A DNA stretch of 64,000 nucleotides from Pinibacter soli. Lineage in GTDB: Bacteria; Bacteroidota; Bacteroidia; Chitinophagales; Chitinophagaceae. Below the pieces are notes generated by a model. That model was given only the letters and a program-made list of their open reading frames with translations. It had not been told where the DNA came from and searched no databases. Positions 1 to 8,922 of this stretch are shown one piece after another; position 1 is the stretch's first letter; each line of letters starts with the position of its first letter. Location: assembly GCF_029961145.1 (NCBI RefSeq), contig NZ_JASBRG010000001.1, positions 558,001 through 622,000 of the forward strand, in the 5' to 3' direction. Position numbers and translations under genes: made by a program.

Positions 1-2
1 TT

Positions 3-1883
3 GACCGCTTTGGTAATGTTTCCATTTTATCAGCAATCAATAGTGAGCCGGGTATTCGAATGGAAGAACGCTCTCCGGGAAGTTATCGACTAAGCATCCG
101 CGGCAGTTCGCTAAGAGCGCCATTTGGAGTAAGAAATGTAAAAGTCTACTGGAACGGTATACCTTTTACCGATCCCGGTGGGAACACTTACCTTAATCAA
201 TTTTCTCCCAATAATTTTTCGTCTTTAGAAATTTTAAAAGGTCCCGGCAGCAGCTTATATGGTGCTGGCACAGGAGGCGTTATATTGGCAAATGGATTTG
301 ATCCTTTGCAGCCAAACGAACTTCAATTGCAATACTCAGGTGGAAGTTTTGGAACGAATAATGTACATGCCGGTATCACTTTCGGCGACGAAGGCTTTAA
401 AAATAACATCAGTTACAATTATCAAAACAGCAATGGATATCGCGATCAAAGCGCGATGCACAGAACAACGCTTTCATGGGAAACGAGAAGTATCGTTTCT
501 CCCAAATATGAAATGTCTACTCATGTACTTTACGGTGACTTGGTTTATGAAACCCCAGGTGGCTTAACCAAGGCACAATACAATGCAAACCCAAAAGCTG
601 CAAGGCCCGCCAGCGGTGGCTTTCCAAGTGCAGCAGCGATCAATGCAGCTATTTATCAAAAAATGTTTTGGGCAGGTTTCAATCAGCAATATCATTTTAC
701 CGATAATTTTTACAACAGCACTTCTGTGTATGGAACAGTTACCAATTTTAAAAACAGCGCCATCCGCAATTATGAGAAAAGACTGGAACCGCATTTCGGT
801 GGAAGAACGGTGTTTGGTTACAACGCACAATTACAACAAACAAAGTTGAACATCATTGCAGGAGCTGCGGCCCAACAAGGTTATTTTACGGACAACGTTT
901 ACAATAACAAAAATAGCAATCCCGATTCGCTGCAAACAAGTGATGAAATCAACAACAGCCAATGGAATGCATTTGCGCAAGCGGAAGCAATCTTTAACGG
1001 AGGTTGGGTAGCAACTGCGGGAGTGAGCATTAATAAAACGCAGATCAATTTTACACGCACTTCTGTTGTGCCAAATTTTATGTATGATAGTAAGTACAAC
1101 AATGAGTGGGCACCGCGATTTTCGCTGTTGAAAAAGTTCAGCAAAATTTCTGTGTATGGTGTGGTGTCAGAAGGATTTTCACCGCCTGCAACGCAGGAAC
1201 TCTTACCGGCTACAACCATTATCAACACTAACTTACAAGCAGAGCACGGTTGGAACTATGAGCTTGGTGCCAGAGGAAATTTGTTGCAAAACAGATTGGT
1301 ATGGAATGTAAACGTGTTTGATTTTAATTTGGGAAATGCCATCGTACAACGTCGTGATGCGAGTGGCGCAGACTATTACACCAATGCTGGCTCTACAAAA
1401 CAGAACGGCGTTGAAGCAAATGCATCTTACGTGATCACAGACAATAAGAACAATTTTATATCAGGCGCTACTATTTGGGCAAGCTATACGTATTTTCACT
1501 TCCACTACAATGAGTTTAAACAACTGGACGCAAATTACTCTGGCAATCAAATGCCGGGCATAGCGCCAAATACAGTCGCTGCGGGCTTTGATCTTTCCTT
1601 CAAACCGCATTTATATTTACATGCTACTTACTTCTACAGCAGCTCTATTTACCTGAATGATGCGAATACAGACAAGGCTAGCGAATATCATTTGCTTGGC
1701 GCAAAATTTGGGTACAAAAACAGTTTAGGAAAACATCTTACCATCGACTTATTTGCCGGAGGCGACAATTTATTGAACCAGAAATACAGCCTCGGCAACG
1801 ATATCAATGCTACAGGAGGAAGGTATTACAATGCAGCGCCAACAGCGAATTTCTATGCCGGTGTTGCGCTGGGCGTAAGATAG
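3..1883 (+). CDS. TonB-dependent outer-membrane receptor (5' end outside window)
   Basis: The reading frame is open from the window edge, so the N-terminus (signal peptide, possible carboxypeptidase-like domain) is missing. The visible part begins inside the plug domain: NSEPGIRMEERSPGSYRLSI followed by a segment with VYWNGIPFTDPGG and LEILKGPGSSLYG, which are typical plug motifs. About 500 residues of beta-barrel with alternating aromatic strands follow, ending in an aromatic-rich last strand (ANFYAGVALGVR). Such receptors import large ligands such as siderophores, cobalamin or glycans across the outer membrane using TonB energy. The ligand cannot be read here. The next gene is a B12-riboswitch-controlled receptor, but this one lies upstream of that riboswitch and need not be co-regulated. 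The family call is secure; substrate is unknown. Confidence 0.93.
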   Translation, partial: DRFGNVSILSAINSEPGIRMEERSPGSYRLSIRGSSLRAPFGVRNVKVYWNGIPFTDPGGNTYLNQFSPNNFSSLEILKGPGSSLYGAGTGGVILANGFDPLQPNELQLQYSGGSFGTNNVHAGITFGDEGFKNNISYNYQNSNGYRDQSAMHRTTLSWETRSIVSPKYEMSTHVLYGDLVYETPGGLTKAQYNANPKAARPASGGFPSAAAINAAIYQKMFWAGFNQQYHFTDNFYNSTSVYGTVTNFKNSAIRNYEKRLEPHFGGRTVFGYNAQLQQTKLNIIAGAAAQQGYFTDNVYNNKNSNPDSLQTSDEINNSQWNAFAQAEAIFNGGWVATAGVSINKTQINFTRTSVVPNFMYDSKYNNEWAPRFSLLKKFSKISVYGVVSEGFSPPATQELLPATTIINTNLQAEHGWNYELGARGNLLQNRLVWNVNVFDFNLGNAIVQRRDASGADYYTNAGSTKQNGVEANASYVITDNKNNFISGATIWASYTYFHFHYNEFKQLDANYSGNQMPGIAPNTVAAGFDLSFKPHLYLHATYFYSSSIYLNDANTDKASEYHLLGAKFGYKNSLGKHLTIDLFAGGDNLLNQKYSLGNDINATGGRYYNAAPTANFYAGVALGVR

Positions 1884-1967
1884 ATCGGGAACCCAGATTA
1901 TCATGATTTTCATGATTTGTCAAGATTTTCTATTTGAAATTTGAGATTTGGCGATTCAACTAATTTC

Positions 1968-2177
1968 AAATGCAATGTCGTTTAGTTAAGCTGCTTGAAA
2001 AACAAAATCATCTCCCTTGTCATCCCGAGGGACGAGGGATCTGGGCCTAACGCTAACGAATACTATGCGTAAACAATCACACAGATCCCTCCTTCGTCGG
2101 GATGACAAGCTGTCTTTCATTCCTGGATATTGCAACCAAGTAATTGAAAAGTTGCTTAACTAAACGACGTTGAATTT
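1968..2177. repeat. Inner inverted-repeat element with GTCGTTTAGTTAAGC arms
   Basis: Arms at 1977-1996 and 2149-2168 are near-perfect inverted copies (GTCGTTTAGTTAAGC versus GCTTAACTAAACGAC). Pairing continues imperfectly outward into AAATxCAAxGTCG. The element encloses the separate hairpin at 2016-2110. No ORF lies inside. It resembles a small non-autonomous palindromic element; its mobility is only an inference. Confidence 0.7.
2016..2110. repeat. Innermost hairpin repeat, GTCATCCCGAG...GGATCTG family
   Basis: The sequence CTTGTCATCCCGAGGGACGA (continuing to GGATCTG) at 2016-2043 faces its imperfect inverted copy at 2082-2110. The same arm recurs as a perfect 29-bp inverted pair at 33074-33164, so this is a dispersed repeat. 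The loops (about 40 and 33 bases) are unrelated. Confidence 0.8.
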
Positions 2178-2234
2178 CAAATCATCAGTAATCATAACAA
2201 TCATGAAAATCTGCGTTCCTTTCTTAAAACTCAT

Positions 2235-2242
2235 TACATTTG
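2235..2242 (+). promoter_or_regulatory. Possible -7 box of the B12-riboswitch leader
   Basis: TACATTTG matches the Bacteroidota -7 consensus TAnnTTTG and lies just upstream of the cobalamin riboswitch. I see no good TTTG box at the usual upstream spacing, because that stretch is occupied by the right arm of the repeat element. Confidence 0.4.
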
Positions 2243-2244
2243 CC

Positions 2245-2430
2245 CCGTATATGGTTGACGACAATCGTCATTAAAAGGGAAGTCCGGTGTGATTCCGGCG
2301 CTATCCCCGTAGCTGTAAGCGTAGTGAAAAGTTCACATTACTGAAAATAAAACCACTGTTAACACGGGAAGGATTTCAGTGAAACGCGAGCCAGAAGACC
2401 TGCCACATACGTATTCATTCAAAGCTTTCG
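2245..2430 (+). promoter_or_regulatory. Cobalamin riboswitch upstream of the BtuB-like receptor
   Basis: The leader has the conserved cobalamin-aptamer blocks in the right order: AAAAGGGAAGTCCGGTGTGA, then ATTCCGGCGCTATCCCCGTA with GCTGTAAGC, a variable arm, ACGGGAAGG, and the B12 box GCCAGAAGACCTGCC ending near 2403. A typical switch of this class represses B12 uptake genes when cobalamin is plentiful. About 110 bases separate the B12 box from the start codon, room for an expression platform, which I could not resolve. Confidence 0.93.
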
Positions 2431-2543
2431 GGTGAAAAGCATGGAATGTAAATGCCAAAACCCAAAGGCAATTTATATTTCTACTTAGTCATTTTATTTA
2501 CCGAAGGCTCATTGTTAACCGTTCTTTAAAAGCAACATTGAGC

Positions 2544-4499
2544 ATGAAACAACTAATTGCAGGTTTCACATTATTATCCTGCTATGGTGCATTCGCACAA
2601 ACAGACTCTGTTAAACAAAAGTCTTTAGATGAGGTAGTAATTACTGCCAACAAATTTGCACAAAAACAAAGTGCAACAGGTAAAGTATTAACTGTTATCG
2701 GCCGACAAGAGTTGGAAAAGAACACAGGCCGCTCGCTTACACAAGTATTAAACGAACAAGCAGGATTATTGATCAATGGTTCGCAAAACTCACCCGGTAC
2801 CAATCAAACTGTTTACATGCAAGGCTCGGGCGCAGCCAACACTTTAATCTTAGTAGATGGTATGCCTGTGAATGATGCGTCAGGCATTTCCGCAGAATTT
2901 GATTTGAACCATTTTGCCATAGATCAAATCGAGAGAGTAGAAATTTTGAAAGGGACACAGTCTGTTTTATATGGTTCAGATGCTGTTGCCGGTGTTATCA
3001 ACATCATTACCAGGAAACAAGTGAGCAACAAACCTGTTGGCATCAACGGAACCGTTGCCGGTGGCACTTATGGCACGTTTAAAGGCAATGCAGGTGTGAG
3101 TGGTAAAATCGATTGGTTCACGTACAACGCACAGTACAATCATTTGCAATCAAATGGTTTTTCTTCTGCGAATGACAAAACAGGCAATCAGAATTTTGAT
3201 AAAGATGGTATCAATCAAAACAACGTGAGCCTTAATCTTGGTGCAGAAACAAAGAAGTTTAAAGTAAGATTGTTTGGCTTGCTTGATCAATACCATGCAG
3301 ACATTGATGATGGTCCTTTTATGGATGACAAGAACAATAACATTACCAACAAGAACTTGCAACTTGCACTTTCTTCTGTATACACTTTTAAGAAAGGAAA
3401 TGTTACATTGAACGTAAACGAAAATAACATCAAGCGCAAATTGGATGATCCTATCAACAATCCTGTTGGCGTGAACGACTACGATCCTTCTTTTGGTAAT
3501 TATAAAGGCAACAGCGTGTTTGCGGAAGCATTTACGAACATCAATTTGTGTGAGCACATCGGTTTGCTTGCAGGTGCTGATTACCGCAATCAAAAAGCCA
3601 GTAGCGAAACGACTTATGGCAAACAAGGTGGTGACAGTTCTAAGATCGACATGTACAGTGGCTATGCTGCTCTGTTATTTAAAAACCTTGGCGGCTTTAA
3701 TGCTGAATTAGGTGGAAGGTACACGCACCACTCTATTGCAGGCTCTAACTTTTCCTACTCATTCAATCCATCTTACTGGATAACAAAAGAATGGAAAGTA
3801 TTTGCGAATCTTTCTTCCGGCTTCCGCGCACCAAGCATTTACAATCTTGTATCTGAGTATGGAAACAAATCGCTTAATCCTGAGAAGTCTGTTTCTTTGG
3901 AAACAGGATTGCAATATGTGAGTACAAACAATTTGATCAACGCACGTGCTTTGTATTTCAACAGAAGAATTAAAGATGTAATCATTTTCCAATCTATGTT
4001 TACTCCACCTTATGGACGTTACATGAACGGTGATGAACAAAAAGACCAGGGCGCAGAGTTGGAACTGACTGTTCGCCCGACTTCAAAATTGAGCATTACA
4101 GCAAACTACACTTATGTCGATGGCAAGTTGACTACACACACTTCTAACGGTAAAGACACAAGCTATTTTAATTTACAACGTCGTCCTAAAAGCGCGATCA
4201 ACGGACATGTTGGTTATCAATTTACCGAAGCTTTGTTTGTAAGTGCCGGTGTAAGATGGCAGGATAAAAGACAGGACCTTTATTTCAATATGAACACCTA
4301 CAAAACAGAAGTTGTTAACCTTGCCAGCTATTACAATCTTGATGCCTATGCTGAGTACAAAATTCCATTCAGCGGTGGTAAGCGTTTTGTGAAAGTGTTT
4401 GGCGATTTCAGAAACATCACCAATCAGTCGTACTTTGATATTTACGGTTACAACACCCGTAAGTTCAATTTCATGGTGGGCTTGATGGTGGGCTTGTAA
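2544..4499 (+). CDS. btuB: BtuB-like TonB-dependent receptor, probable cobalamin transporter
   Basis: This 651-residue outer-membrane receptor begins with a signal peptide (MKQLIAGFTLLSCYGAFAQ). A TonB-box-like stretch (DEVVITANKF, residues about 27-36), the plug domain (ILVDGMPVNDASG, VEILKGTQSVLYGSDAVAG, IINIITRK) and a beta-barrel with an aromatic-rich C-terminal strand follow. ATG 2544 is preferred to an in-frame TTG two codons upstream because it starts directly at the signal peptide. The cobalamin riboswitch immediately upstream points to B12 or another corrinoid as ligand; the protein sequence alone shows only that it is a TonB receptor of BtuB-like size. No btuCDF genes are nearby. 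Confidence 0.9.
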   Translation: MKQLIAGFTLLSCYGAFAQTDSVKQKSLDEVVITANKFAQKQSATGKVLTVIGRQELEKNTGRSLTQVLNEQAGLLINGSQNSPGTNQTVYMQGSGAANTLILVDGMPVNDASGISAEFDLNHFAIDQIERVEILKGTQSVLYGSDAVAGVINIITRKQVSNKPVGINGTVAGGTYGTFKGNAGVSGKIDWFTYNAQYNHLQSNGFSSANDKTGNQNFDKDGINQNNVSLNLGAETKKFKVRLFGLLDQYHADIDDGPFMDDKNNNITNKNLQLALSSVYTFKKGNVTLNVNENNIKRKLDDPINNPVGVNDYDPSFGNYKGNSVFAEAFTNINLCEHIGLLAGADYRNQKASSETTYGKQGGDSSKIDMYSGYAALLFKNLGGFNAELGGRYTHHSIAGSNFSYSFNPSYWITKEWKVFANLSSGFRAPSIYNLVSEYGNKSLNPEKSVSLETGLQYVSTNNLINARALYFNRRIKDVIIFQSMFTPPYGRYMNGDEQKDQGAELELTVRPTSKLSITANYTYVDGKLTTHTSNGKDTSYFNLQRRPKSAINGHVGYQFTEALFVSAGVRWQDKRQDLYFNMNTYKTEVVNLASYYNLDAYAEYKIPFSGGKRFVKVFGDFRNITNQSYFDIYGYNTRKFNFMVGLMVGL

Positions 4500-4500
4500 A

Positions 4501-4602
4501 CAATTGAAAGTTGAAAATTGAAAATTATTAGTGCTGTCTAGGCAAACGTTGCCCAAAGCGTGATCATTTTCAATTTTCAACTTTCAATTTTCAATTAAAA
4601 TT
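4501..4602. repeat. Inverted repeat of TCAATTTTCAACTTTCAATT words
   Basis: The left arm (4501-4527) and right arm (4563-4602) are inverted copies made of AATTTTCAA/AACTTTCAA units, lying between two convergent genes. The right arm touches the stop codon of the CWC gene. Related single arms lie near 22258-22290 and 60480-60515. Confidence 0.75.
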
Positions 4603-4831
4603 ACCTGTTGCTCGTCACATCAAACTTCTCCTTAAAAAATCCCATTTGTTTGCTAAGCTCCAGTAAACAATTCCTGCATAGGCAATCACGATATTTTTCT
4701 CCTATAAATCTTTTCTGCTCTTCGTTAAGCGATATGCCGTTGCACTGGCAGTTGGCCACATCTCCTACTTTACACTCAAAACCTCCGTTGCATCGCGGGC
4801 ATTTTTTCGGTTCGTGTTTGCAGTCGTTCAT
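4601..4831 (-). CDS. Cysteine-rich CWC family protein
   Basis: This is a 76-residue protein with ten cysteines. It shows the pattern CPRCNGGFECKVGD, then CQCNGISLNEEQ and YRDCLCRNCLLEL, which I recognise as the small cysteine-rich CWC family (named for conserved Cys/Trp residues). The clustered CxxC and CxC motifs suggest metal binding, but the function of the family is not established to my knowledge. It has no signal peptide. It is convergent with the B12-controlled receptor and downstream of nrdA on the same strand, separated from nrdA by a strong terminator, so it is probably transcribed alone. Confidence 0.8.
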   Translation of the reverse strand: MNDCKHEPKKCPRCNGGFECKVGDVANCQCNGISLNEEQKRFIGEKYRDCLCRNCLLELSKQMGFFKEKFDVTSNR

Positions 4832-4858
4832 TGTGTGGATTTAAATTTTTTATCGCAT

Positions 4859-4900
4859 AAAAAAACCGCAGAGGAACGTAGGGTTTTCTGCGGTTTTTTG
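4859..4900. terminator. Bidirectional intrinsic terminator downstream of nrdA
   Basis: AAAAAACCGCAG and CTGCGGTTTTTT form a strong stem around a short loop, with T-runs readable on both strands. It would end nrdA transcription before the CWC gene. Confidence 0.85.
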
Positions 4901-4905
4901 TTGTA

Positions 4906-5005
4906 CAGACGCGTTTAACGCGTCTCTTGAATATTTCGATGTTACATTTCCTTTGGATCGCGGGCAGGCTTCCTGTGCAAGGGAGACGCATTCAATGCGT
5001 CTCTA
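4906..5005. repeat. Short hairpin repeats GACGCGTTTAACGCGTC and GAGACGCATTCAATGCGTCTC
   Basis: Two palindromes (about 4908-4924 and 4983-5003) face each other after nrdA. The second plus its flank (CTCTACGCGCTGCAAC) is almost repeated at 58325-58357. The stop codon and last codons of nrdA fall in the shared flank. Confidence 0.65.
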
Positions 5006-7354
5006 CGCGCTGCAACTAACACAACCTTCTTCCATTGTACAAACAGCACCTTCTGCGAATGTTTCTGTGCCATTTACAACAGGATCCATGTTGGTACCGC
5101 CTTGTTTTTCTACTGTGAATTTCACAGCTTCAGCAGCAGCTTGCGTTCTCAAATAATACATGCCTGTTTTCAAACCTTTTTTCCATGCGTAGAAATGCAT
5201 GCTTGTAAGTTTTGCAGTGTTCGCCTGCTCAACAAACAAGTTCAAAGATTGTGACTGACAAATGTATGCTCCTCTGTCTGCCGCCATGTCGATCAAATTA
5301 CGCTGCTTGATTTCCCAAACTGTTTTGTACAGTTCTTTAATGTCTGCAGGGATTTCTTTGATATTTTGAATAGAACCGTTGGCTGCAAGAATTTTGTTTT
5401 TCATTTCACCGTTCCACAAACCAAGTTTTACAAGGTCGTTCAACAAATGTTTGTTAACAATAATGAACTCGCCGCTCAATACTCTTCTCAAATAAATGTT
5501 GGAAGTGTATGGTTCGAAACATTCGTTGTTACCAAGGATCTGTGAAGTAGAAGCCGTAGGCATTGGCGCCAGCAACAATGAGTTTCTGATACCATGTTCT
5601 TTGATCTTCGCTTTCAATGCAGTCCAGTTCCAGCGGTCAGAAGGTGTTACATCCCACATATCGTATTGCAAAATACCTTGTGATGCAGGTGACCCTTCAT
5701 AGGTTTGGTAAGCACCATGTTCTTTCGCCAGGTCATTACTTGCAGTTAAACCAGCGAAGTATAATGTTTCAAAAATTTCCTTATTCAATTGTTTTGCAGC
5801 ATCACTTTCAAATGGATAACGCATTAAGATGAACGCGTCTGCCAAACCTTGTACACCAATACCAATAGGGCGGTGACGCATGTTGCTGTTCTTCGCTTCT
5901 TCTACAGGGTAGTAGTTGCCATCAATGATCTTGTTAAGGTTGATGGTCATTTGATACACTACTTCATATAGTTTGTTGTGATCGAAAACGCCGTCAGTCA
6001 CGAATTTTGGCAACGCCACAGAAGCAAGGTTACAAACTGCAACTTCATCAGGAGAAGTGTACTCCATGATCTCTGTACACAGATTGCTGCTCTTGATGGT
6101 GCCAACATTTTTCTGATTGCTCTTTTTGTTGGCTGCATCTTTATACAGCATGTATGGGTTACCCGTTTCAATTTGCGCATCTATAATGGCAAACCAAAGA
6201 TCTTGTGCTTTGATCGTTTTTCTCGCTCTGCCTTCTTTCTCATAACGCTCATACAATGCTTCAAACTCTTCGCCGTAGCATTCGTGTAAGCCTGGTGCTT
6301 CATCTGGGCTAAACAAACTCCAATCAGCATTGTCTTCTACTCGTTTCATGAAAAGATCGCAGATCCACAAAGCATAAAACAAATCTCTTGCACGCATTTC
6401 TTCTTTACCATGATTTTTTCTCAGGTCAAGAAAATCGAATACATCAGCATGCCAAGGTTCCAAGTAGATAGCAAAAGCGCCTTTACGTTTTCCACCACCC
6501 TGATCCACGTAACGTGCAGTGTCGTTGAACACGCGCAACATTGGTACGATACCATTGCTGGTTCCGTTTGTGCCACTGATGTATGCTCCTGTAGCGCGAA
6601 TGTTGTGAATGCTCAAACCAATACCTCCGGCACTTTGAGAGATCTTCGCCGTTTGACGAAGTGTTTCATAAATACCGTCGATGCTGTCGTCTTTCATCGT
6701 CAACAGGAAGCAGCTGCTCATTTGTGGTTTCACAGTACCTGCGTTGAACAATGTAGGTGTTGCATGAATGAACCAACGTTCACTCATCAGGTTATATGTT
6801 TTGATGACATTCTCAATATCGGTTTTGTGAATACCTACAGACACACGCATAAACATGTGTTGTGGTCTTTCCACTACTTTACCATGAATGCGAAGCAGGT
6901 AGCTTTTTTCCATGGTTTTGAAGCCGAAATAATCGAATGCGAAATCGCGGTCGTAAATAATGGTGCTATCCAGCAGATGTGCATTTTCTTTGATCACTGC
7001 CCACACATCGTCGCTGATCAACGGTGTGTAGCGATCGCCTTCTTTATACTCATGCAATTGCTGCATGGTTTTGCTGAAGCTTTTTATAGTGTTTTTATGC
7101 AAATTGCTGATTGCAATACGTGATGCAAGCAATGCATAGTCCGGGTGAATAGTGGTAAGTGATGCCGCTGTTTCTGCTGCAAGGTTGTCCAACTCCGTGG
7201 TTGTAACGTTATCGTAAATGCCTTCCACTACTTTCTTTGCAACGCTGATCGGGTCAACCAATGGATTCAAACCATAGCCCAGTTTTTCTATGCGTGCCGT
7301 AATCTTATCAAACTTTACTGACTCTTTTCTTCCGTCTCTTTTAATTACAAACAT
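5003..7354 (-). CDS. nrdA: Class I ribonucleoside-diphosphate reductase, large (alpha) subunit
   Basis: This 783-residue subunit reduces ribonucleoside diphosphates to deoxy forms in the cytoplasm, together with NrdB. The N-terminus is an ATP-cone ([18 protein letters not shown], residues 1-90), giving allosteric activity control. The catalytic set is visible: the radical cysteine C426 in NLCTE (with N424 and E428), the redox pair C215 (QMSSCF) and C441, and the C-terminal relay pair C778-C781 (CVSC). Its motifs and spacing are close to eukaryotic R1. It lies 185 bp downstream of nrdB on the same strand, with an AT-rich palindromic repeat between, and a terminator follows. A cobalamin riboswitch heads the unit. 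Confidence 0.97.
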   Translation of the reverse strand: MFVIKRDGRKESVKFDKITARIEKLGYGLNPLVDPISVAKKVVEGIYDNVTTTELDNLAAETAASLTTIHPDYALLASRIAISNLHKNTIKSFSKTMQQLHEYKEGDRYTPLISDDVWAVIKENAHLLDSTIIYDRDFAFDYFGFKTMEKSYLLRIHGKVVERPQHMFMRVSVGIHKTDIENVIKTYNLMSERWFIHATPTLFNAGTVKPQMSSCFLLTMKDDSIDGIYETLRQTAKISQSAGGIGLSIHNIRATGAYISGTNGTSNGIVPMLRVFNDTARYVDQGGGKRKGAFAIYLEPWHADVFDFLDLRKNHGKEEMRARDLFYALWICDLFMKRVEDNADWSLFSPDEAPGLHECYGEEFEALYERYEKEGRARKTIKAQDLWFAIIDAQIETGNPYMLYKDAANKKSNQKNVGTIKSSNLCTEIMEYTSPDEVAVCNLASVALPKFVTDGVFDHNKLYEVVYQMTINLNKIIDGNYYPVEEAKNSNMRHRPIGIGVQGLADAFILMRYPFESDAAKQLNKEIFETLYFAGLTASNDLAKEHGAYQTYEGSPASQGILQYDMWDVTPSDRWNWTALKAKIKEHGIRNSLLLAPMPTASTSQILGNNECFEPYTSNIYLRRVLSGEFIIVNKHLLNDLVKLGLWNGEMKNKILAANGSIQNIKEIPADIKELYKTVWEIKQRNLIDMAADRGAYICQSQSLNLFVEQANTAKLTSMHFYAWKKGLKTGMYYLRTQAAAEAVKFTVEKQGGTNMDPVVNGTETFAEGAVCTMEEGCVSCSA

Positions 7355-7390
7355 GGGTTGAGTATTTTATTGTTCAAAAAACCGGTGGGG

Positions 7391-7535
7391 CGAATTAATA
7401 ATTAATAATTAAAAATTAATAGCACACACCATGCGTACATTGGCTTACATCATAGGTTATGGATATGGACAAATGAAATCGTTAGAGGCCCTGAACTATT
7501 GGAGATATCCGTATTAATTATTAATTATTAATTCC
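7391..7535. repeat. Inverted repeat of TTAATAATTAATAATTAA words between nrdB and nrdA
   Basis: The arm at 7391-7420 (GAATTAATAATTAATAATTA and on) and the arm at 7512-7534 (ATTAATTATTAATTATTAATT) pair as inverted copies around about 90 unrelated bases. It lies inside the nrdBA transcription unit and could shape nrdA expression or mRNA processing. Confidence 0.7.
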
Positions 7536-7539
7536 GGCT

Positions 7540-8508
7540 CTAGAAATCTTCATCAGTAGAAAACACCTGCGAATCTTTTGCCGCTGTCACTCCAGCTTTC
7601 TGATAATCGCCAACGCGTTTTTCAAAGAAGTTTGTTTTACCCTGCATTCCGATCATTTCCATGAAATCGAAAGGATTGGCAGCGTTGAACATTTTTGGAT
7701 ATCCCAATTCAGACAACCATCTGTCGGCAACAAACTCGATGTATTGTGTCATCAATTTTGCGTTCATGCCGATCAATGCAACCGGCAACGCTTCTGTGAT
7801 GAATTCTTTTTCAATTTCTACTGCATCGCCGATGATCGCATACACTTCGTCTTTAGACAATTTGTTGTTCAACATGCTGTACAACAAACATGCAAACTCA
7901 CAATGTAAACCTTCATCGCGGCTGATCAATTCGTTGCTGAACGTTAAGCCCGGCATCAAACCTCTTTTCTTTAACCAGAAAATAGAACAAAAGCTACCGC
8001 TGAAGAATATGCCCTCAACTGCTGCAAATGCTACCAGTCTTTCTGCAAAGCTTCCTTTTTCGATCCAGCGCAATGCCCATTCAGCTTTCTTTTTCACCGC
8101 ATCGATGGTGTCTATGGCGTGGAACATTTTATTTTTCTCTACCGGATCTTTGATGTAAGTATCGATCAGCAAAGCATATGTTTCACTGTGGATGTTTTCC
8201 ATCATGATCTGGAAACCGTAGAAACACCTTGCTTCCGGCAATTGCACCTCGCTCATGAAGTTTACCGCCAGGTTCTCGTTCACAATGCCATCGCTCGCCG
8301 CGAAAAATGCCAGTACATGCGAAATGAAATGACGTTCACCATCGTTCAGCTTGTCCCAGTCCTTCAGATCGGCGCTGAGGTCAATTTCCTCCGCAGTCCA
8401 AAAACTCGCCTCATGCGTTTTATACATTTCCCACACTTTGGGATAGTTGATCGGCAGGATAACAAAGCGGTCCTTGTTCTCCTGGAGAAGGATTTCATTT
8501 TCAGCCAT
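7540..8508 (-). CDS. nrdB: Class I ribonucleoside-diphosphate reductase, small (beta) subunit
   Basis: This 322-residue subunit houses the diiron-tyrosyl cofactor that generates the radical used by NrdA. All expected ligands are present: D73, E104 and H107 (MENIHSETY), E165, E199 and H202 ([10 protein letters not shown]). The radical tyrosine is Y111, so this should be a conventional tyrosyl-radical enzyme, not a Tyr-less Ic type. The motifs resemble eukaryotic R2. It is the first gene of the nrdB-nrdA unit. About 90 bases upstream on the same strand sits a cobalamin riboswitch, implying repression of this B12-independent reductase when B12 is available. Confidence 0.97.
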   Translation of the reverse strand: MAENEILLQENKDRFVILPINYPKVWEMYKTHEASFWTAEEIDLSADLKDWDKLNDGERHFISHVLAFFAASDGIVNENLAVNFMSEVQLPEARCFYGFQIMMENIHSETYALLIDTYIKDPVEKNKMFHAIDTIDAVKKKAEWALRWIEKGSFAERLVAFAAVEGIFFSGSFCSIFWLKKRGLMPGLTFSNELISRDEGLHCEFACLLYSMLNNKLSKDEVYAIIGDAVEIEKEFITEALPVALIGMNAKLMTQYIEFVADRWLSELGYPKMFNAANPFDFMEMIGMQGKTNFFEKRVGDYQKAGVTAAKDSQVFSTDEDF

Positions 8509-8609
8509 ATAAATATTTTTTAAAAGTGGAAGTGTTGCCTTGTGGAGCGGAGACGGCTAGGCGACCCTTTGCATTGCAAAAGGCTAGAGCTGACGCTGCT
8601 TCAATCCAC

Positions 8610-8765
8610 GAAAGCATTGTTTTTGACAACCATCTGGAAAGTATCCTGACTTACAGATTAGCATGTGAACCAATCTGCTCACAGTTGCGGGACAGCCCGT
8701 GATTTACACACGGTTCCTTTCTCATACCGGATTTTTGATCGGTAACCAGTTGGTCAGTAGCAAAG
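8610..8765 (-). promoter_or_regulatory. Cobalamin riboswitch upstream of nrdB
   Basis: Read on the minus strand, the leader gives GAAAGGAACCGTGTGTAAAT, CACGGGCTGTCCCGCAACTG (then TGA), a short arm, and AAGTCAGGATACTTTCC as a B12-box-like block. These are the conserved cores of a compact cobalamin aptamer, in the right order and spacing. The 100 bases between it and nrdB could hold the expression platform (for example a hairpin from AGCCTTTTGCAATGCAAAGG). It is more divergent than the first switch, with GTCAGGATAC instead of GCCAGAAGACC. Confidence 0.85.
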
Positions 8766-8772
8766 AACAAGT

Positions 8773-8780
8773 CAAAAGTA
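8773..8780 (-). promoter_or_regulatory. Possible -7 box for nrdBA
   Basis: On the minus strand TACTTTTG matches TAnnTTTG and lies just upstream of the riboswitch. The partner upstream box is not clear. Confidence 0.35.
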
Positions 8781-8922
8781 AACCCTGAATTCTATGATTG
8801 GGGAAACTATTTTCCACACCGTGTTAAAAACAAAATCAGTAAATACCCAACATACCGCAGTGTAAGCAATCCAGCGAAATTTCGGGTAACAAACACTATT
8901 TTTATGGCATATAAACACACCT

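Larger units (their letters stand above)
1887..2223. repeat. Nested inverted-repeat element, outer arms of the GGAACGCAGATTTTCATGAT family
   Basis: The left arm (1887-1917, starting 4 bases after the receptor stop codon) and right arm (about 2181-2223) are imperfect reverse complements built from words like TTTTCATGATT, ending in GGAACGCAGAT. The same arms recur at 50221-50346 and 60353-60480, and as a single arm at about 30285. Here a second palindromic element (1968-2177) sits between the arms. Confidence 0.75.

Noticed and set aside
6410-7123. 237-codon plus-strand ORF inside nrdA
   Set aside because: It lies entirely antisense to a conserved gene with intact catalytic motifs and has no family-like pattern.
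7391-7535. Replication origin (AT-rich palindrome)
   Set aside because: It is one of many similar repeat elements, contains no DnaA-box-like cluster, and sits inside the nrdBA unit.
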